Below, one piece after another: positions 26,087 to 34,754 of a stretch of DNA of 64,000 nucleotides. The position numbers were made by a program, and so were the translations under genes. The stretch covers positions 365,001-429,000 of the forward strand of contig NZ_CP030117.1 of NCBI RefSeq assembly GCF_001039275.2, read 5' to 3'. This DNA is from Brevibacillus brevis (GTDB lineage: Bacteria; Bacillota; Bacilli; Brevibacillales; Brevibacillaceae). Position 1 is the first letter of the stretch; each line of letters starts with the position of its first letter. The notes under the pieces are model-generated. The model had not been told where the DNA came from, did not search any database, and saw only the letters and a list, made by a program, of their open reading frames with translations.

Positions 26087-26497
26087 ATGAAGCATTATCT
26101 CGTAATGGGCAAGGGGGAAGCTTTCACTTCTTTTGTCCAGACACTATGCTGCGATAGTTTGCCTGCATATTGGGGAAGAAATCCCGGTGCCTTTTCCTTG
26201 ACAGCGGGGCCTGGAAACAAGACGATTCAGCGCTTTTTGCCCATCTCATTTGACGAGTGCTACCGCGATCAGGAATCCTTGCTGCTCTACCATTCCGTCT
26301 ATATCTTTCCCGACGAGTGGGCGGAGGGACGCGACTTGCTTACACTGTTCAAGCAGTTGGGCACCTGCCGGATTTTTGTGATGACGCAGGAGCATCGGAA
26401 CGCGCTGTTATACAAGGCGCTCGGGGCGAATCACGTCATCGTGAGCCAGCCTGGGTATAAAGGCTACGGCTGGTTGGCTGAACAGATGAGTGGGTAA
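26087..26497 (+). CDS. Unrecognised 136-residue protein at the end of the opuA operon
   Basis: I do not recognise this family. It starts 18 bases after opuAC with GGAAGGGGAGG upstream and is followed by a strong terminator, so it belongs to the opuA transcript. The N-terminal HYLVMGKGEAF and the late stretch ALLYKALGANHVIVSQPG resemble the ends of a Rossmann-type RCK/TrkA-N unit. The nucleotide-binding glycine pattern is not convincing and the protein is shorter than a full RCK domain. A role in sensing or regulating osmolyte or K+ uptake is only a guess from position. Confidence 0.8.
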   Translation: MKHYLVMGKGEAFTSFVQTLCCDSLPAYWGRNPGAFSLTAGPGNKTIQRFLPISFDECYRDQESLLLYHSVYIFPDEWAEGRDLLTLFKQLGTCRIFVMTQEHRNALLYKALGANHVIVSQPGYKGYGWLAEQMSG

Positions 26498-26510
26498 GAG
26501 AGGAATAGAA

Positions 26511-26548
26511 AAGGCTCCGCCTGCAAATGAAGGCGGAGCCTTGTTTTC
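26511..26548 (+). terminator. Terminator of the opuA operon
   Basis: AAGGCTCCGCCT / AGGCGGAGCCTT arms with a short loop, then TTGTTTT. Confidence 0.92.
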
Positions 26549-26554
26549 ATAAAA

Positions 26555-26923
26555 TTAGCCCAACATTTTTTCGAGGTCCTTGTCCAATACATAAACCTCG
26601 ATCCGTTCACCCATTTTCGTGCTGATGTCGCTATGACTCGATAGTACTTTGCAGCTTGTCAGCTTTTCTACGATTTCTTCCGATTCTTCGCTGTACATTT
26701 CACGGAGAACCTCGCGCATTTCTTTGACGATGCGGCGACCTTTATCATGACTGGACAGATGCTTTTCTTCGACGGTGAGAACACCTTTGAACCTGACGAT
26801 GACCATATCACCGACGATGTAGGTCTTCGCTTCCTGCGGACCTCGTCCAATCAGATCGCGTTGAAATTTTATGAATGCTTCGCTGATTTCTGCTTCCAGC
26901 TTTTTTTTGTTAGAGATGGCCAA
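26555..26923 (-). CDS. DUF2294 (MpsC-like) protein
   Basis: A 122-residue soluble protein of the DUF2294 family (IGRGPQEAKTYIVGDMVIVR, LTVEEKHLSSHDKGRR, SCKVLSSHSDISTKMGERI). The start is inferred as TTG at 26923, eight bases after GGGAGG. The next upstream in-frame ATG (26986) has no ribosome site and would add residues not seen in the family. Family members occur singly or near membrane-potential and transport genes, and the biochemical role is not established. It converges on the opuA operon terminator. Confidence 0.82.
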   Translation of the reverse strand: MAISNKKKLEAEISEAFIKFQRDLIGRGPQEAKTYIVGDMVIVRFKGVLTVEEKHLSSHDKGRRIVKEMREVLREMYSEESEEIVEKLTSCKVLSSHSDISTKMGERIEVYVLDKDLEKMLG

Positions 26924-27117
26924 ACGCCATACCTCCCATAATTTATCATTGTGCCTAATATTACTCAGCCGTTTAGAGGCTGTCAAACAAATAGGCTGAT
27001 AATGTGAAAACGCAAGAGAATCGATGAAATATCATGATCGGATGAGGCCTGATAGGTTTAAATCGCTTACACGGATAAAGAATGCAGAAATCGTGTGAAA
27101 AAGACAGAAATAGGACA

Positions 27118-27146
27118 TTAACATCCGATTATGCCGGACGTATAAT
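27118..27146 (+). promoter_or_regulatory. Promoter of the kdp riboswitch transcript
   Basis: -35 TTAACA (27118-27123), 17 bp, -10 TATAAT (27141-27146), with the start near 27153. The layout is the same as for the opuA leader. Confidence 0.85.
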
Positions 27147-27171
27147 GAGACTCGTAACCAACAATTGCAAA

Positions 27172-27312
27172 TATGGCCAAATCCCGAGGCACTCGGGAAC
27201 GGAGGACCCAATCAGTAGGGGTTAATCCCACGTATGAATCGTGGGAGGGATGAGACACTCTTTCGCCATCCTACCCGTCAGCTAACTTCGTCGGCTAAAG
27301 CGAGGGAGGTCT
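27172..27312 (+). promoter_or_regulatory. c-di-AMP (ydaO/yuaA) riboswitch upstream of kdp
   Basis: It shows the same ordered blocks as at 22556: CGGAGGACCCAA, GGGGTTAATCC, AGGGATGAGACA, and CATCCTACCCGTCAGCTAAC followed by TTCGTCGGC. c-di-AMP riboswitches commonly govern potassium uptake. The next genes are the Kdp potassium ATPase. Confidence 0.93.
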
Positions 27313-27346
27313 AAAGACCGCCTATTTGAGGAGGCCTTTTTGTTAT
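27308..27346 (+). terminator. Candidate riboswitch terminator (kdp leader)
   Basis: A GCCT / AGGC-centred hairpin with one mismatch and TTTTTG directly follows the aptamer. It is the probable expression platform. Confidence 0.6.
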
Positions 27347-27403
27347 CCGTTAAGGACGACAAAGGTTAACTCGAAACGTAATGCAGGTCTTTTCGTTTTG
27401 CTC

Positions 27404-27426
27404 AAAAACGGCCATTGACCGTTTTT
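27404..27426 (+). terminator. Second leader terminator upstream of kdp
   Basis: AAAACGG-N7-CCGTTTTT, a compact hairpin with T-run. Confidence 0.65.
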
Positions 27427-27477
27427 ACTTACAAGTAAATAGCTGTTTTTTTGAAAAAGGAAACGGGAGACAAAACG

Positions 27478-27676
27478 CAAAGAAGGCAACTTCAAGTCGG
27501 CTGGGCGTTAGGTAGACCAATGAGTACTTTTTCTCCGATACAAAAAATCGTTTTATTTGCCGCGGGAAGCGGGCGACTTCGTTCGTCTGTTCCTCTTCAG
27601 CTCGGTCAAATATGGCGATCTTTCGGGGAAATCGTAAGCATTGGTCTATTTTTTTCCCAAATGGCAGGTTTTCTTC
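27478..27676. repeat. Degenerate long palindrome in the kdp leader (copy C)
   Basis: TAGACCAATGAGTAC (27513-27527) pairs with GTAAGCATTGGTCTA (27634-27648) at 13 of 15 bases, with patchier pairing outward to an overall span of about 200 bp. It resembles copies A, B and D in size but is less regular. The leader from 27430 to 27740 otherwise contains no gene I can support. Confidence 0.5.
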
Positions 27677-27766
27677 AAAAAAGAAAACTCGTACAGGGGA
27701 AGCGAGAGAGACGAGTCGGCCAGACTTCACGGAATAGTACATACGACAAAAAAGGAGGGACATGGC

Positions 27767-27874
27767 ATGGACGTGGTTTCCATACTGCTCTTGGCGCTTT
27801 CATTCGGAGTATTTTTTGTACTCATCAAGTTTTGTGACGCCGTGGTAAGAGAACAGGGAGGGAAAGAGAAATGA
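27767..27874 (+). CDS. 35-residue single-span membrane peptide upstream of kdpF
   Basis: The reading frame starts at ATG 27767 after AAGGAGGG and ends in TGA overlapping the kdpF start (ATGA). The peptide is one hydrophobic helix (VVSILLLALSFGVFFVLIKF) followed by a charged tail CDAVVREQGGKEK. Overlapping coupling to kdpF and a good ribosome site argue that it is translated. I recall similar short proteins in front of kdpF in other bacteria but know no function. It may be an additional small Kdp subunit. Confidence 0.75.
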   Translation: MDVVSILLLALSFGVFFVLIKFCDAVVREQGGKEK

Positions 27875-27948
27875 TCTGGTTGCTTTTGATTGTGGCAGGG
27901 CTTGCGATGTACCTGTGTCACGCATTGATTTACCCGGAAAAATACTAG
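27871..27948 (+). CDS. kdpF: Potassium-transporting ATPase small subunit KdpF
   Basis: A 25-residue hydrophobic peptide with the KdpF pattern of one transmembrane helix ending in a Y-x-x-H-A-L-I-Y-P-E-K-Y tail. KdpF stabilises the KdpABC complex in Escherichia coli. It lies 61 bases before kdpA and is coupled by ATGA overlap to the preceding peptide gene. Confidence 0.85.
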   Translation: MIWLLLIVAGLAMYLCHALIYPEKY

Positions 27949-28009
27949 GGGTTACCCGAAGCATTCGTTTATTTGGAACCATTTTTTAGAGGGAGTAGGA
28001 GGAACTGTC

Positions 28010-29683
28010 GTGGACTTTATACAAATAGCGTTGGTTTTGGTGGTGCTTTTCGTACTCGCCATACCGATGGGAAAATATTTGGCACGCTCCTTTTCGCTGG
28101 AGACGACCCGATTGGACCGTGTTTTTGGCGGGGTGGAAAAAGCGATATACAAGCTGTCTGGCATTCGCGTAGCAGATATGACCTGGAAGCAGTACGCAAT
28201 GGCTGTTCTGGTCAGTAACATTTCGATGGTAGCGATTGCGTATCTCTTGCTTCGTTTGCAAGGGATGCTGCCTGGAAACCCGAGTGGAATCGCGGCGATG
28301 GAGCCGTTGCTTTCCTTTAACACGGCGGTCAGCTTTTTGACGAATACGAATCTTCAGCATTACAGCGGGGAGAGCGGATTGTCGTATCTATCGCAGATGC
28401 TGGTCATTATTTACCTGATGTTTACGACGCCAGCGACAGGGATCGCGGTCGTGATGGCCTTCATGCGAGGGCTGACAGGGCAGCGTAGCATCGGTAACTA
28501 CTACGTAGATCTGGTGCGTGCTCATACACGTGTGTTGATTCCACTGGCGATTGTTGTGACATTGCTTTTGGTGTCCCAAGGCGTGCCGCAGACGATGGAG
28601 CCGACGGCAACAGCGACAACCATTAGCGGAACGGAGCAGCAAATCGCTCGCGGTCCGGTTGCTTCACTCGTTTCGATCAAGCATTTGGGGACAAACGGAG
28701 GCGGATTTTTCGGGGTAAACTCTTCGCATCCGTTTGAAAACCCGACACCGTTAACAAACGTGATCGAAATTTTGTCGATGTTCTTGATTCCAGCGGCACT
28801 GCCGTTCGCATTTGGCTTCTTGGCGAAGAGCCGCAAGCAAGGGTGGGTCATTTTTGGAGCGATGTTCGTGATGTTCCTGGCGTTCCTGATCACGGCGTAT
28901 GCCAATGAGGTAAACGGCAACCCGGCGCTGGAACGAGCTGGCCTGTCACAACAAATGGGCAGCATGGAAGGAAAAGAAGTCCGTTTTGGTATCGCGCAAA
29001 GCGCCTTGTTCACTGCCGTGACAACAGCGGCAACGACAGGAACCGTGAACAACATGCACGATACATTGACACCACTAGGCGGCTTGGTTCCGCTCGGTGA
29101 AATGATGCTCAACTGCGTATTCGGCGGAGATGGTGTCGGAACGATTAACATTTTGATGTATGCGATTTTGGCTGTATTCTTGGCGGGCTTGATGGTGGGG
29201 CGTACGCCTGAATTCCTCGGCCGCAAGATCGAAGGAAAAGAGATGAAGCTGATCGCCATCGCGATTCTCGTTCATCCCCTGATTATTTTGGCGCCAACCG
29301 CCATTGCATTGGCGACAGAAATGGGCTCGTCCGCAGTATCGAACCCAGGCTTCCACGGCATTTCACAAGTGCTGTATGAGTACACTTCTTCGGCGGCAAA
29401 CAACGGTTCCGGTTTTGAAGGATTGGCGGACAACACACCATTCTGGAACATTTCTACCGGACTCGTCATGCTGTTCGGTCGATACGTCTCAATTATTACG
29501 ATGCTGGCGGTAGCAGGTTCCTTGCTCGCAAAAACACCAGTACCGGAAACGATGGGTACGCTGCGCACAGACAATAGTGTATTCACGGTGATTCTGATTG
29601 CGACTGTGGTGATCGTAGGCGCACTGACATTCCTGCCTGTGCTTGCGCTCGGCCCAATCGCAGAGTGGCTCACAATCCGATGA
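28010..29683 (+). CDS. kdpA: Potassium-transporting ATPase subunit A
   Basis: A 557-residue polytopic membrane protein. This is the potassium-selective channel-like subunit with the four pore repeats, including TNTNLQHYSGE, GTNGGGFFGVNSSHPFENP and TAATTGTVNNMHD near residues 110, 225 and 345. It starts with GTG at 28010 behind TAGGAGG. KdpA binds K+ from outside and passes it to KdpB. It is the third cistron of the riboswitch-led kdp operon. Full length, no missing pore motif. Confidence 0.97.
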   Translation: MDFIQIALVLVVLFVLAIPMGKYLARSFSLETTRLDRVFGGVEKAIYKLSGIRVADMTWKQYAMAVLVSNISMVAIAYLLLRLQGMLPGNPSGIAAMEPLLSFNTAVSFLTNTNLQHYSGESGLSYLSQMLVIIYLMFTTPATGIAVVMAFMRGLTGQRSIGNYYVDLVRAHTRVLIPLAIVVTLLLVSQGVPQTMEPTATATTISGTEQQIARGPVASLVSIKHLGTNGGGFFGVNSSHPFENPTPLTNVIEILSMFLIPAALPFAFGFLAKSRKQGWVIFGAMFVMFLAFLITAYANEVNGNPALERAGLSQQMGSMEGKEVRFGIAQSALFTAVTTAATTGTVNNMHDTLTPLGGLVPLGEMMLNCVFGGDGVGTINILMYAILAVFLAGLMVGRTPEFLGRKIEGKEMKLIAIAILVHPLIILAPTAIALATEMGSSAVSNPGFHGISQVLYEYTSSAANNGSGFEGLADNTPFWNISTGLVMLFGRYVSIITMLAVAGSLLAKTPVPETMGTLRTDNSVFTVILIATVVIVGALTFLPVLALGPIAEWLTIR

Positions 29684-29758
29684 TAAGAGGACGTTCAAAA
29701 GCCGACTTTTTGAACATCGATTTGAAAATGAATACTAGAGGCAAAGGAGTAATTTTCC

Positions 29759-31798
29759 ATGAGTAGAACGCGCACGGTTGCGCTTCCTAAAGATTTGTAC
29801 CAACGGGCCTTTGTCGAGTCTTTCAAAAAACTGGACCCGCGTGTGATGATGAAAAATCCAGTCATGTTCGTGGTAGAGATCGGGTTCTTCATAACGCTTC
29901 TCCTGACGTTTGTGCCCAATTTGTTTGGGGGAGCTTCGGACCCGTTTTACAACGGTGTCGTCAGCTTTATCCTGTTCGTGACAATTTTGTTCGCCAACTT
30001 CGCAGAAGCCTTGGCAGAAGGGCGCGGCAAAGCACAGGCAGAGAGCTTGAAAAAAACGAAGCAGGACACGCAAGCAAAAAAAGTGGGGAAAGATGGTCGC
30101 ATTCAAGTCGTCAGTTCCACCGAACTGCGAAAAGGCGATCTGGTCATAGTGGAAGCAGGCGAGCTGATTCCATCCGACGGGGAAATCGTCGAGGGTGTCG
30201 CCTCTGTGGACGAATCAGCGATTACGGGTGAATCTGCTCCGGTCATTAAAGAAGCAGGTGGCGATTTCAGCTCTGTCACGGGAGGTACACGTGTCGTCAG
30301 TGACCGTATCCGCGTCCGTGTGACGACTGATCCCGGCGAATCGTTTTTGGATCGCATGATTTCGTTGGTGGAAGGTGCGAAAAGACAGAAGACCCCGAAT
30401 GAAATCGCGTTAAATACGCTGTTGGTCAGCTTGACGTTGATATTCCTGATCGTCTGCACGACCTTGCAGCCAATCGCAAACTATGTAAATGCAGCCATTC
30501 CGGTTGCGACACTGATTGCTTTGCTCGTTTGCTTGATTCCGACCACGATTGGGGGACTCTTGTCAGCGATTGGGATTGCGGGTATGGACCGGGTCACACA
30601 GTTTAACGTCATCGCCATGTCTGGTAAAGCCGTTGAGGCATCCGGTGACATCAACACCATTATTTTGGATAAAACGGGAACGATCACACATGGTAACCGG
30701 ATGGCTGCCGAGTTTGTCACCGTAGGCAACAGCAAAAGTACGGAATTGAACCGAGTAGCTGCACAAAGCTCGGTCCATGACGAAACACCGGAAGGACGCT
30801 CTGTTGTAGAGTTGGCGAAAAAACAAGGTCTGGCACCTGCTGAACTTGAATTGCCGGGTTCCGAGGGCGTAGAGTTCCGTGCTGAAACGAGAATGAGCGG
30901 GACGAATCTGGCAAGCGGCGTCCTCATCCGCAAAGGGGCCGTCGACGCCATCAAAAAATACGTGGCAGAGCAAGGGGGCAACATCCCTGCTGATCTGGAT
31001 GAAAAAGCAAACCGGATTGCAACGGCGGGCGGCACGCCATTGGCTGTAGCAGAAGGCAATACGATTCTCGGTTTGATTTACTTGAAAGATACCGTAAAGC
31101 CAGGGATGCGCGAACGCTTTGAAGAGCTGCGCCGCATGGGAATTCGTACGGTCATGTGCACGGGAGATAACCCGCTGACAGCAGCGACGATTGCCCGCGA
31201 AGCTGGTGTGGACGATTTCGTAGCCGAAGCCAAGCCGGAAGACAAGATTGCGTTGATCCGCAAAGAACAAGCGGCAGGCAAGCTGGTCGCCATGACAGGT
31301 GACGGTACGAATGACGCGCCAGCTCTCGCACAAGCCGATGTCGGTTTGGCGATGAATACGGGTACGGTAGCGGCGAAGGAAGCAGCCAACATGGTCGATC
31401 TGGATTCTGACCCGACCAAAATCATCGAGGTCGTAGCGATTGGCAAGCAGCTTTTGATGACACGCGGTGCATTGACGACGTTCAGTATCGCCAATGACGT
31501 AGCGAAATACTTCGCAATCATTCCTGCGATGTTCATGCTGGCGATCCCACAAATGAGTGCGCTCAACATCATGGGTCTGGCAACACCGCAAAGTGCGATT
31601 TTGTCCGCGTTGATCTTCAATGCGATCATCATCCCGATCCTGATTCCGCTAGCGATGAAAGGTGTGAAATACACACCGATGAGCGCGACAAAGCTGCTTA
31701 GCCGCAACCTGGTGATCTATGGCTTGGGAGGAATTATCGTTCCGTTCGTGGGCATCAAGCTGATTGACTTGATTTTGGTGGGGTTAAATTTAGTTTAG
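29759..31798 (+). CDS. kdpB: Potassium-transporting ATPase ATP-binding subunit B
   Basis: A 679-residue P1A-type ATPase with TGES (ITGESAPV), the phosphorylation site [10 protein letters not shown] near residue 303, and the hinge [16 protein letters not shown]. Seven hydrophobic segments are in the usual order. It powers K+ uptake through KdpA at low external potassium. The ATG at 29759 follows AAAGGAG. The 75-base gap after kdpA holds no terminator, so the operon continues. Confidence 0.97.
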   Translation: MSRTRTVALPKDLYQRAFVESFKKLDPRVMMKNPVMFVVEIGFFITLLLTFVPNLFGGASDPFYNGVVSFILFVTILFANFAEALAEGRGKAQAESLKKTKQDTQAKKVGKDGRIQVVSSTELRKGDLVIVEAGELIPSDGEIVEGVASVDESAITGESAPVIKEAGGDFSSVTGGTRVVSDRIRVRVTTDPGESFLDRMISLVEGAKRQKTPNEIALNTLLVSLTLIFLIVCTTLQPIANYVNAAIPVATLIALLVCLIPTTIGGLLSAIGIAGMDRVTQFNVIAMSGKAVEASGDINTIILDKTGTITHGNRMAAEFVTVGNSKSTELNRVAAQSSVHDETPEGRSVVELAKKQGLAPAELELPGSEGVEFRAETRMSGTNLASGVLIRKGAVDAIKKYVAEQGGNIPADLDEKANRIATAGGTPLAVAEGNTILGLIYLKDTVKPGMRERFEELRRMGIRTVMCTGDNPLTAATIAREAGVDDFVAEAKPEDKIALIRKEQAAGKLVAMTGDGTNDAPALAQADVGLAMNTGTVAAKEAANMVDLDSDPTKIIEVVAIGKQLLMTRGALTTFSIANDVAKYFAIIPAMFMLAIPQMSALNIMGLATPQSAILSALIFNAIIIPILIPLAMKGVKYTPMSATKLLSRNLVIYGLGGIIVPFVGIKLIDLILVGLNLV

Positions 31799-31832
31799 TT
31801 AAAATGAAAAAAGAAAGCTCAGGTGAACCGAT

Positions 31833-32393
31833 ATGATATGGAAAAATTTGCGTCTCAGCCTCGTATTGCTGCTGATTTGCGGCATTGCCTACCCGCTGGC
31901 GATGACAGGGGTTGCACAGGTTGTCATGCCTGCACAAGCAAGCGGCAGTCTGATCACGGATGCAAGCGGCAAGGTGGTTGGCTCCGAGCTGATTGGGCAG
32001 TCTTTCACCGATCCGAAGTACTTCTGGGGACGCATTTCTTCTATTGATAACAATGCGGCAGGCTCTGGCTCGAACAACTACGCGCCATCCAACCCGGCCC
32101 TGATCGAACGTACGCAAAAGGATATTGCCGCATTTCTGGCAGCGAATCCTGGCGTGAAGCAGGAAGACATCCCGGCTGATTTGCTGACGAACTCCGCTTC
32201 TGGTTTGGACCCGCACATCTCACCAAAGGCTGCCCAGATACAAGTCGAGCGTGTAGCCAAGGCGCGCAATCTCGAACCGGTACAGCTACAGGCTTTGATT
32301 GAAGCGAATACAGAGGGAAGAAGCTTGGGGGTATTCGGAGAACCGCGTGTCAATGTATTGAAGCTGAATTTGGCTCTGGACGAATTAAAGTAA
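31833..32393 (+). CDS. kdpC: Potassium-transporting ATPase subunit C
   Basis: A 186-residue subunit with one N-terminal membrane segment and an extracytoplasmic domain. It shows the family blocks GSELIGQSFTDPKYFWGR, SGSNNYAPSNPAL and SASGLDPHISPKAA. KdpC assists ATP binding and assembly in the KdpFABC complex. Ribosome site AGGTGA. The next gene begins 19 bases later. Confidence 0.96.
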   Translation: MIWKNLRLSLVLLLICGIAYPLAMTGVAQVVMPAQASGSLITDASGKVVGSELIGQSFTDPKYFWGRISSIDNNAAGSGSNNYAPSNPALIERTQKDIAAFLAANPGVKQEDIPADLLTNSASGLDPHISPKAAQIQVERVAKARNLEPVQLQALIEANTEGRSLGVFGEPRVNVLKLNLALDELK

Positions 32394-32411
32394 TGGAGGG
32401 AGGGCTGCGAG

Positions 32412-34742
32412 ATGGTAGAGCAATATCGGCGAAAGTCCCCGGAGGAAATCTTGCAGTCCATCTCCAGAATGCACCGGGGAAGGCTGAAAATCATTCTGGG
32501 GGCTGTCAGTGGTTCAGGTAAAACCTATCATCTGTTGATGGAAGGGCAGACGCTAAAGAAAAAAGGGATTGATGTGGTTGTAGCTGGCTCAGGTGAGGCC
32601 ACTCATCCCAAGCTGGCACAAAAGCGGGAGGGCTTGGAGCAAATCCAGCCAATCATCTGGTATTCCCTCGGGGAAGCAAGACATGATCTGGACGTCGCAG
32701 CCATTATCGAGCGAGACCCGGAAGTTGTGCTCGTAGACGGTTTGGCTCATCGCAATCGTCCAGATGCCCCGCGACCAACCAGCTTGGACGATGTTCAGTA
32801 CTTGTTGAACCACAATATAAGTGTGATTGCGACGGTAAACATTTACGAATTGGCCGGGATGAAAGAGATGGCGGAGCGACTGACGAAGGCAGAAGTGCGG
32901 ATCGACCAGTGTGTCCCTGAGGATACGCTTGCCATGGCCGACGAGGTGAAGCTGCTCGACGTCACGCCAGAAGCCATCCTGAAACGGCTGCAAGAAGACG
33001 ATCGCAACCAGACTCGATCCAAGCATCCGTTGTTTCGCAGAGACAATCTGCATGTGCTGCGGGAACTCGCTCTTCGGTTCGTAGCTACGGGCGTAAACGA
33101 GGATTTGGAGGATTATCGGGAGAAGCACGGCATGGTGGGGGCTTCAGGAGCCACAGAGAAGGTGCTGGTTTCTGCCCAGTATCATTGGAACGGCTCGATA
33201 TTGGTTCGACGTGGACAACAGGTTGCCAAGCGGCTCGGCGGAGAGCTCTTGGTCGTCTGTTTTCTCCCTTGGTCCAAGAAGCTGACGAAGGAAGAGGCGA
33301 CTTTTAAAAGATCCATCGGAAAGCTCGTGGACAAAGTCGGAGGTACCTTCGAAGAGCAGATGCTTGCACGTGAAAAGGACGTAGCAAACGAGCTCGTCGC
33401 CTATGCGATGGAGAATAATGTGACCCGAATCGTCATGGGGCAATCCAAGCGTACGCGCTGGGAAGAGATATGGTATGGCTCCATCGTCCATAAGATTCTT
33501 CGGCAAACGAAAAATATTGATATCTTGATCGTGGCAGATCGTTCCGAGCGGGACGGTGAGCGTGTCATGCCGACCAAGCGAGAACGGGCGATAACGGCCA
33601 ATCCGTACCGACGACTCTCCGATGAGGAGATGCAGCAGGAAATCGGTAAAATCAAGCGCGGGACGCTAAAAGTATATGTAGGAGCAGCACCTGGCGTCGG
33701 CAAGACGTACACGATGCTCCGTGAAGGCAACGAGCTCGTCGAAAATGGCATCGATGTGGTGATTGGGCTTTTGGAAACGCATGGACGAAAGGAAACCATT
33801 GAGCAGGTAGGGGGACTTCCTCTCATTCCGCGAAAGCGCATTCCATACAAAAACGTGACGCTCGAAGAAATGGACACGGACGAAATTATTCGGCGAAATC
33901 CAGAGGTCGTACTAGTGGATGAGCTGGCACATACGAACGTGCCGGGGAGTGCCTATGAGAAGCGCTACCACGATGTCGAGAAGATTTTGGCTGCGGGTAT
34001 TTCCGTCATATCCACGATGAATATACAGCACCTCGAGAGCTTAAACGACAGCGTCGAGCAAATCACGGGAATCCGCGTGAGAGAGACGGTGCCGGACCAT
34101 ATTCTGCATCAGGCAGATGAGGTAGAGCTGATTGATATTTCACCCAAAGCACTGCGTCAGCGGATGCGGGAGGGCAATATTTACGCGATGGAAAAGGTGG
34201 AGCAGTCGCTGACCAACTTTTTCAAAACAGGGAATTTGATCGCGTTAAGGGAACTGGCCTTGCGTGAAGTGGCGGACGACGTCGACGAACGCTTGGAGGC
34301 GTGGGAGCGACGAACGCTTCGTGGGCCTTGGCGGCAGCAGGAAGTCATTTTTGTCTGTGTGAATTTGCGTGCAGACAGTGAACGATTGATTCGACGAGGG
34401 TTCCGAATTGCCTATCGGCTGAAGGCGTCCTGGCATGTAGCTTACGTGCAGGATCATTCGTTGCTGACAGAAGAGGAAGAGATGCAGCTAGCGAAGCTGA
34501 AGGCACTAACAGAGCGGCTCGGAGGTCGTTTCGAACGATACGAAGCCCCTTCCCGACGCAAGGTTTTCACCAAGCTGGTTTGGCATATGAACGAAAAAGG
34601 AACGACGCAGGTCGTCATCGGGCAGTCCGCGCGTACCCGCTGGAAGGAAATTCTCGAGGGTTCGGTCATCCAGCGATTACTGCGGGAGGTCCGACACATG
34701 GATGTGCTGGTCGTGGCTGATCACGCATCCGATATGATGTGA
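32412..34742 (+). CDS. Tandem-duplicated KdpD sensor/USP protein lacking a kinase
   Basis: A 776-residue protein built of two KdpD-type input units. Unit 1 has a KdpD domain at about 23-235 and a USP domain at about 248-380; unit 2 has a KdpD domain at about 414-620 and a USP domain at about 645-770. The second copy keeps canonical motifs: Walker A GAAPGVGKTYT (424-434) and VVLVDELAHTNVPGS. The first has GAVSGSGKTYH and VVLVDGLAH, losing the acidic residue after the Walker B aspartate. No membrane segments, HisKA or HATPase domains follow. Single-unit KdpD-like non-kinase sensors next to kdp are known; a fused pair is unusual. The KdpD USP domain of Staphylococcus aureus binds c-di-AMP, so this may couple c-di-AMP to Kdp activity. 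Confidence 0.9.
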   Translation: MVEQYRRKSPEEILQSISRMHRGRLKIILGAVSGSGKTYHLLMEGQTLKKKGIDVVVAGSGEATHPKLAQKREGLEQIQPIIWYSLGEARHDLDVAAIIERDPEVVLVDGLAHRNRPDAPRPTSLDDVQYLLNHNISVIATVNIYELAGMKEMAERLTKAEVRIDQCVPEDTLAMADEVKLLDVTPEAILKRLQEDDRNQTRSKHPLFRRDNLHVLRELALRFVATGVNEDLEDYREKHGMVGASGATEKVLVSAQYHWNGSILVRRGQQVAKRLGGELLVVCFLPWSKKLTKEEATFKRSIGKLVDKVGGTFEEQMLAREKDVANELVAYAMENNVTRIVMGQSKRTRWEEIWYGSIVHKILRQTKNIDILIVADRSERDGERVMPTKRERAITANPYRRLSDEEMQQEIGKIKRGTLKVYVGAAPGVGKTYTMLREGNELVENGIDVVIGLLETHGRKETIEQVGGLPLIPRKRIPYKNVTLEEMDTDEIIRRNPEVVLVDELAHTNVPGSAYEKRYHDVEKILAAGISVISTMNIQHLESLNDSVEQITGIRVRETVPDHILHQADEVELIDISPKALRQRMREGNIYAMEKVEQSLTNFFKTGNLIALRELALREVADDVDERLEAWERRTLRGPWRQQEVIFVCVNLRADSERLIRRGFRIAYRLKASWHVAYVQDHSLLTEEEEMQLAKLKALTERLGGRFERYEAPSRRKVFTKLVWHMNEKGTTQVVIGQSARTRWKEILEGSVIQRLLREVRHMDVLVVADHASDMM

Positions 34743-34754
34743 GGGAGGGTAATG

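Noticed and set aside
27451-27837. Plus-strand open frame of 128 codons in the kdp leader
   Set aside because: It runs through structured leader DNA and overlaps the well-supported 35-residue gene in another frame.
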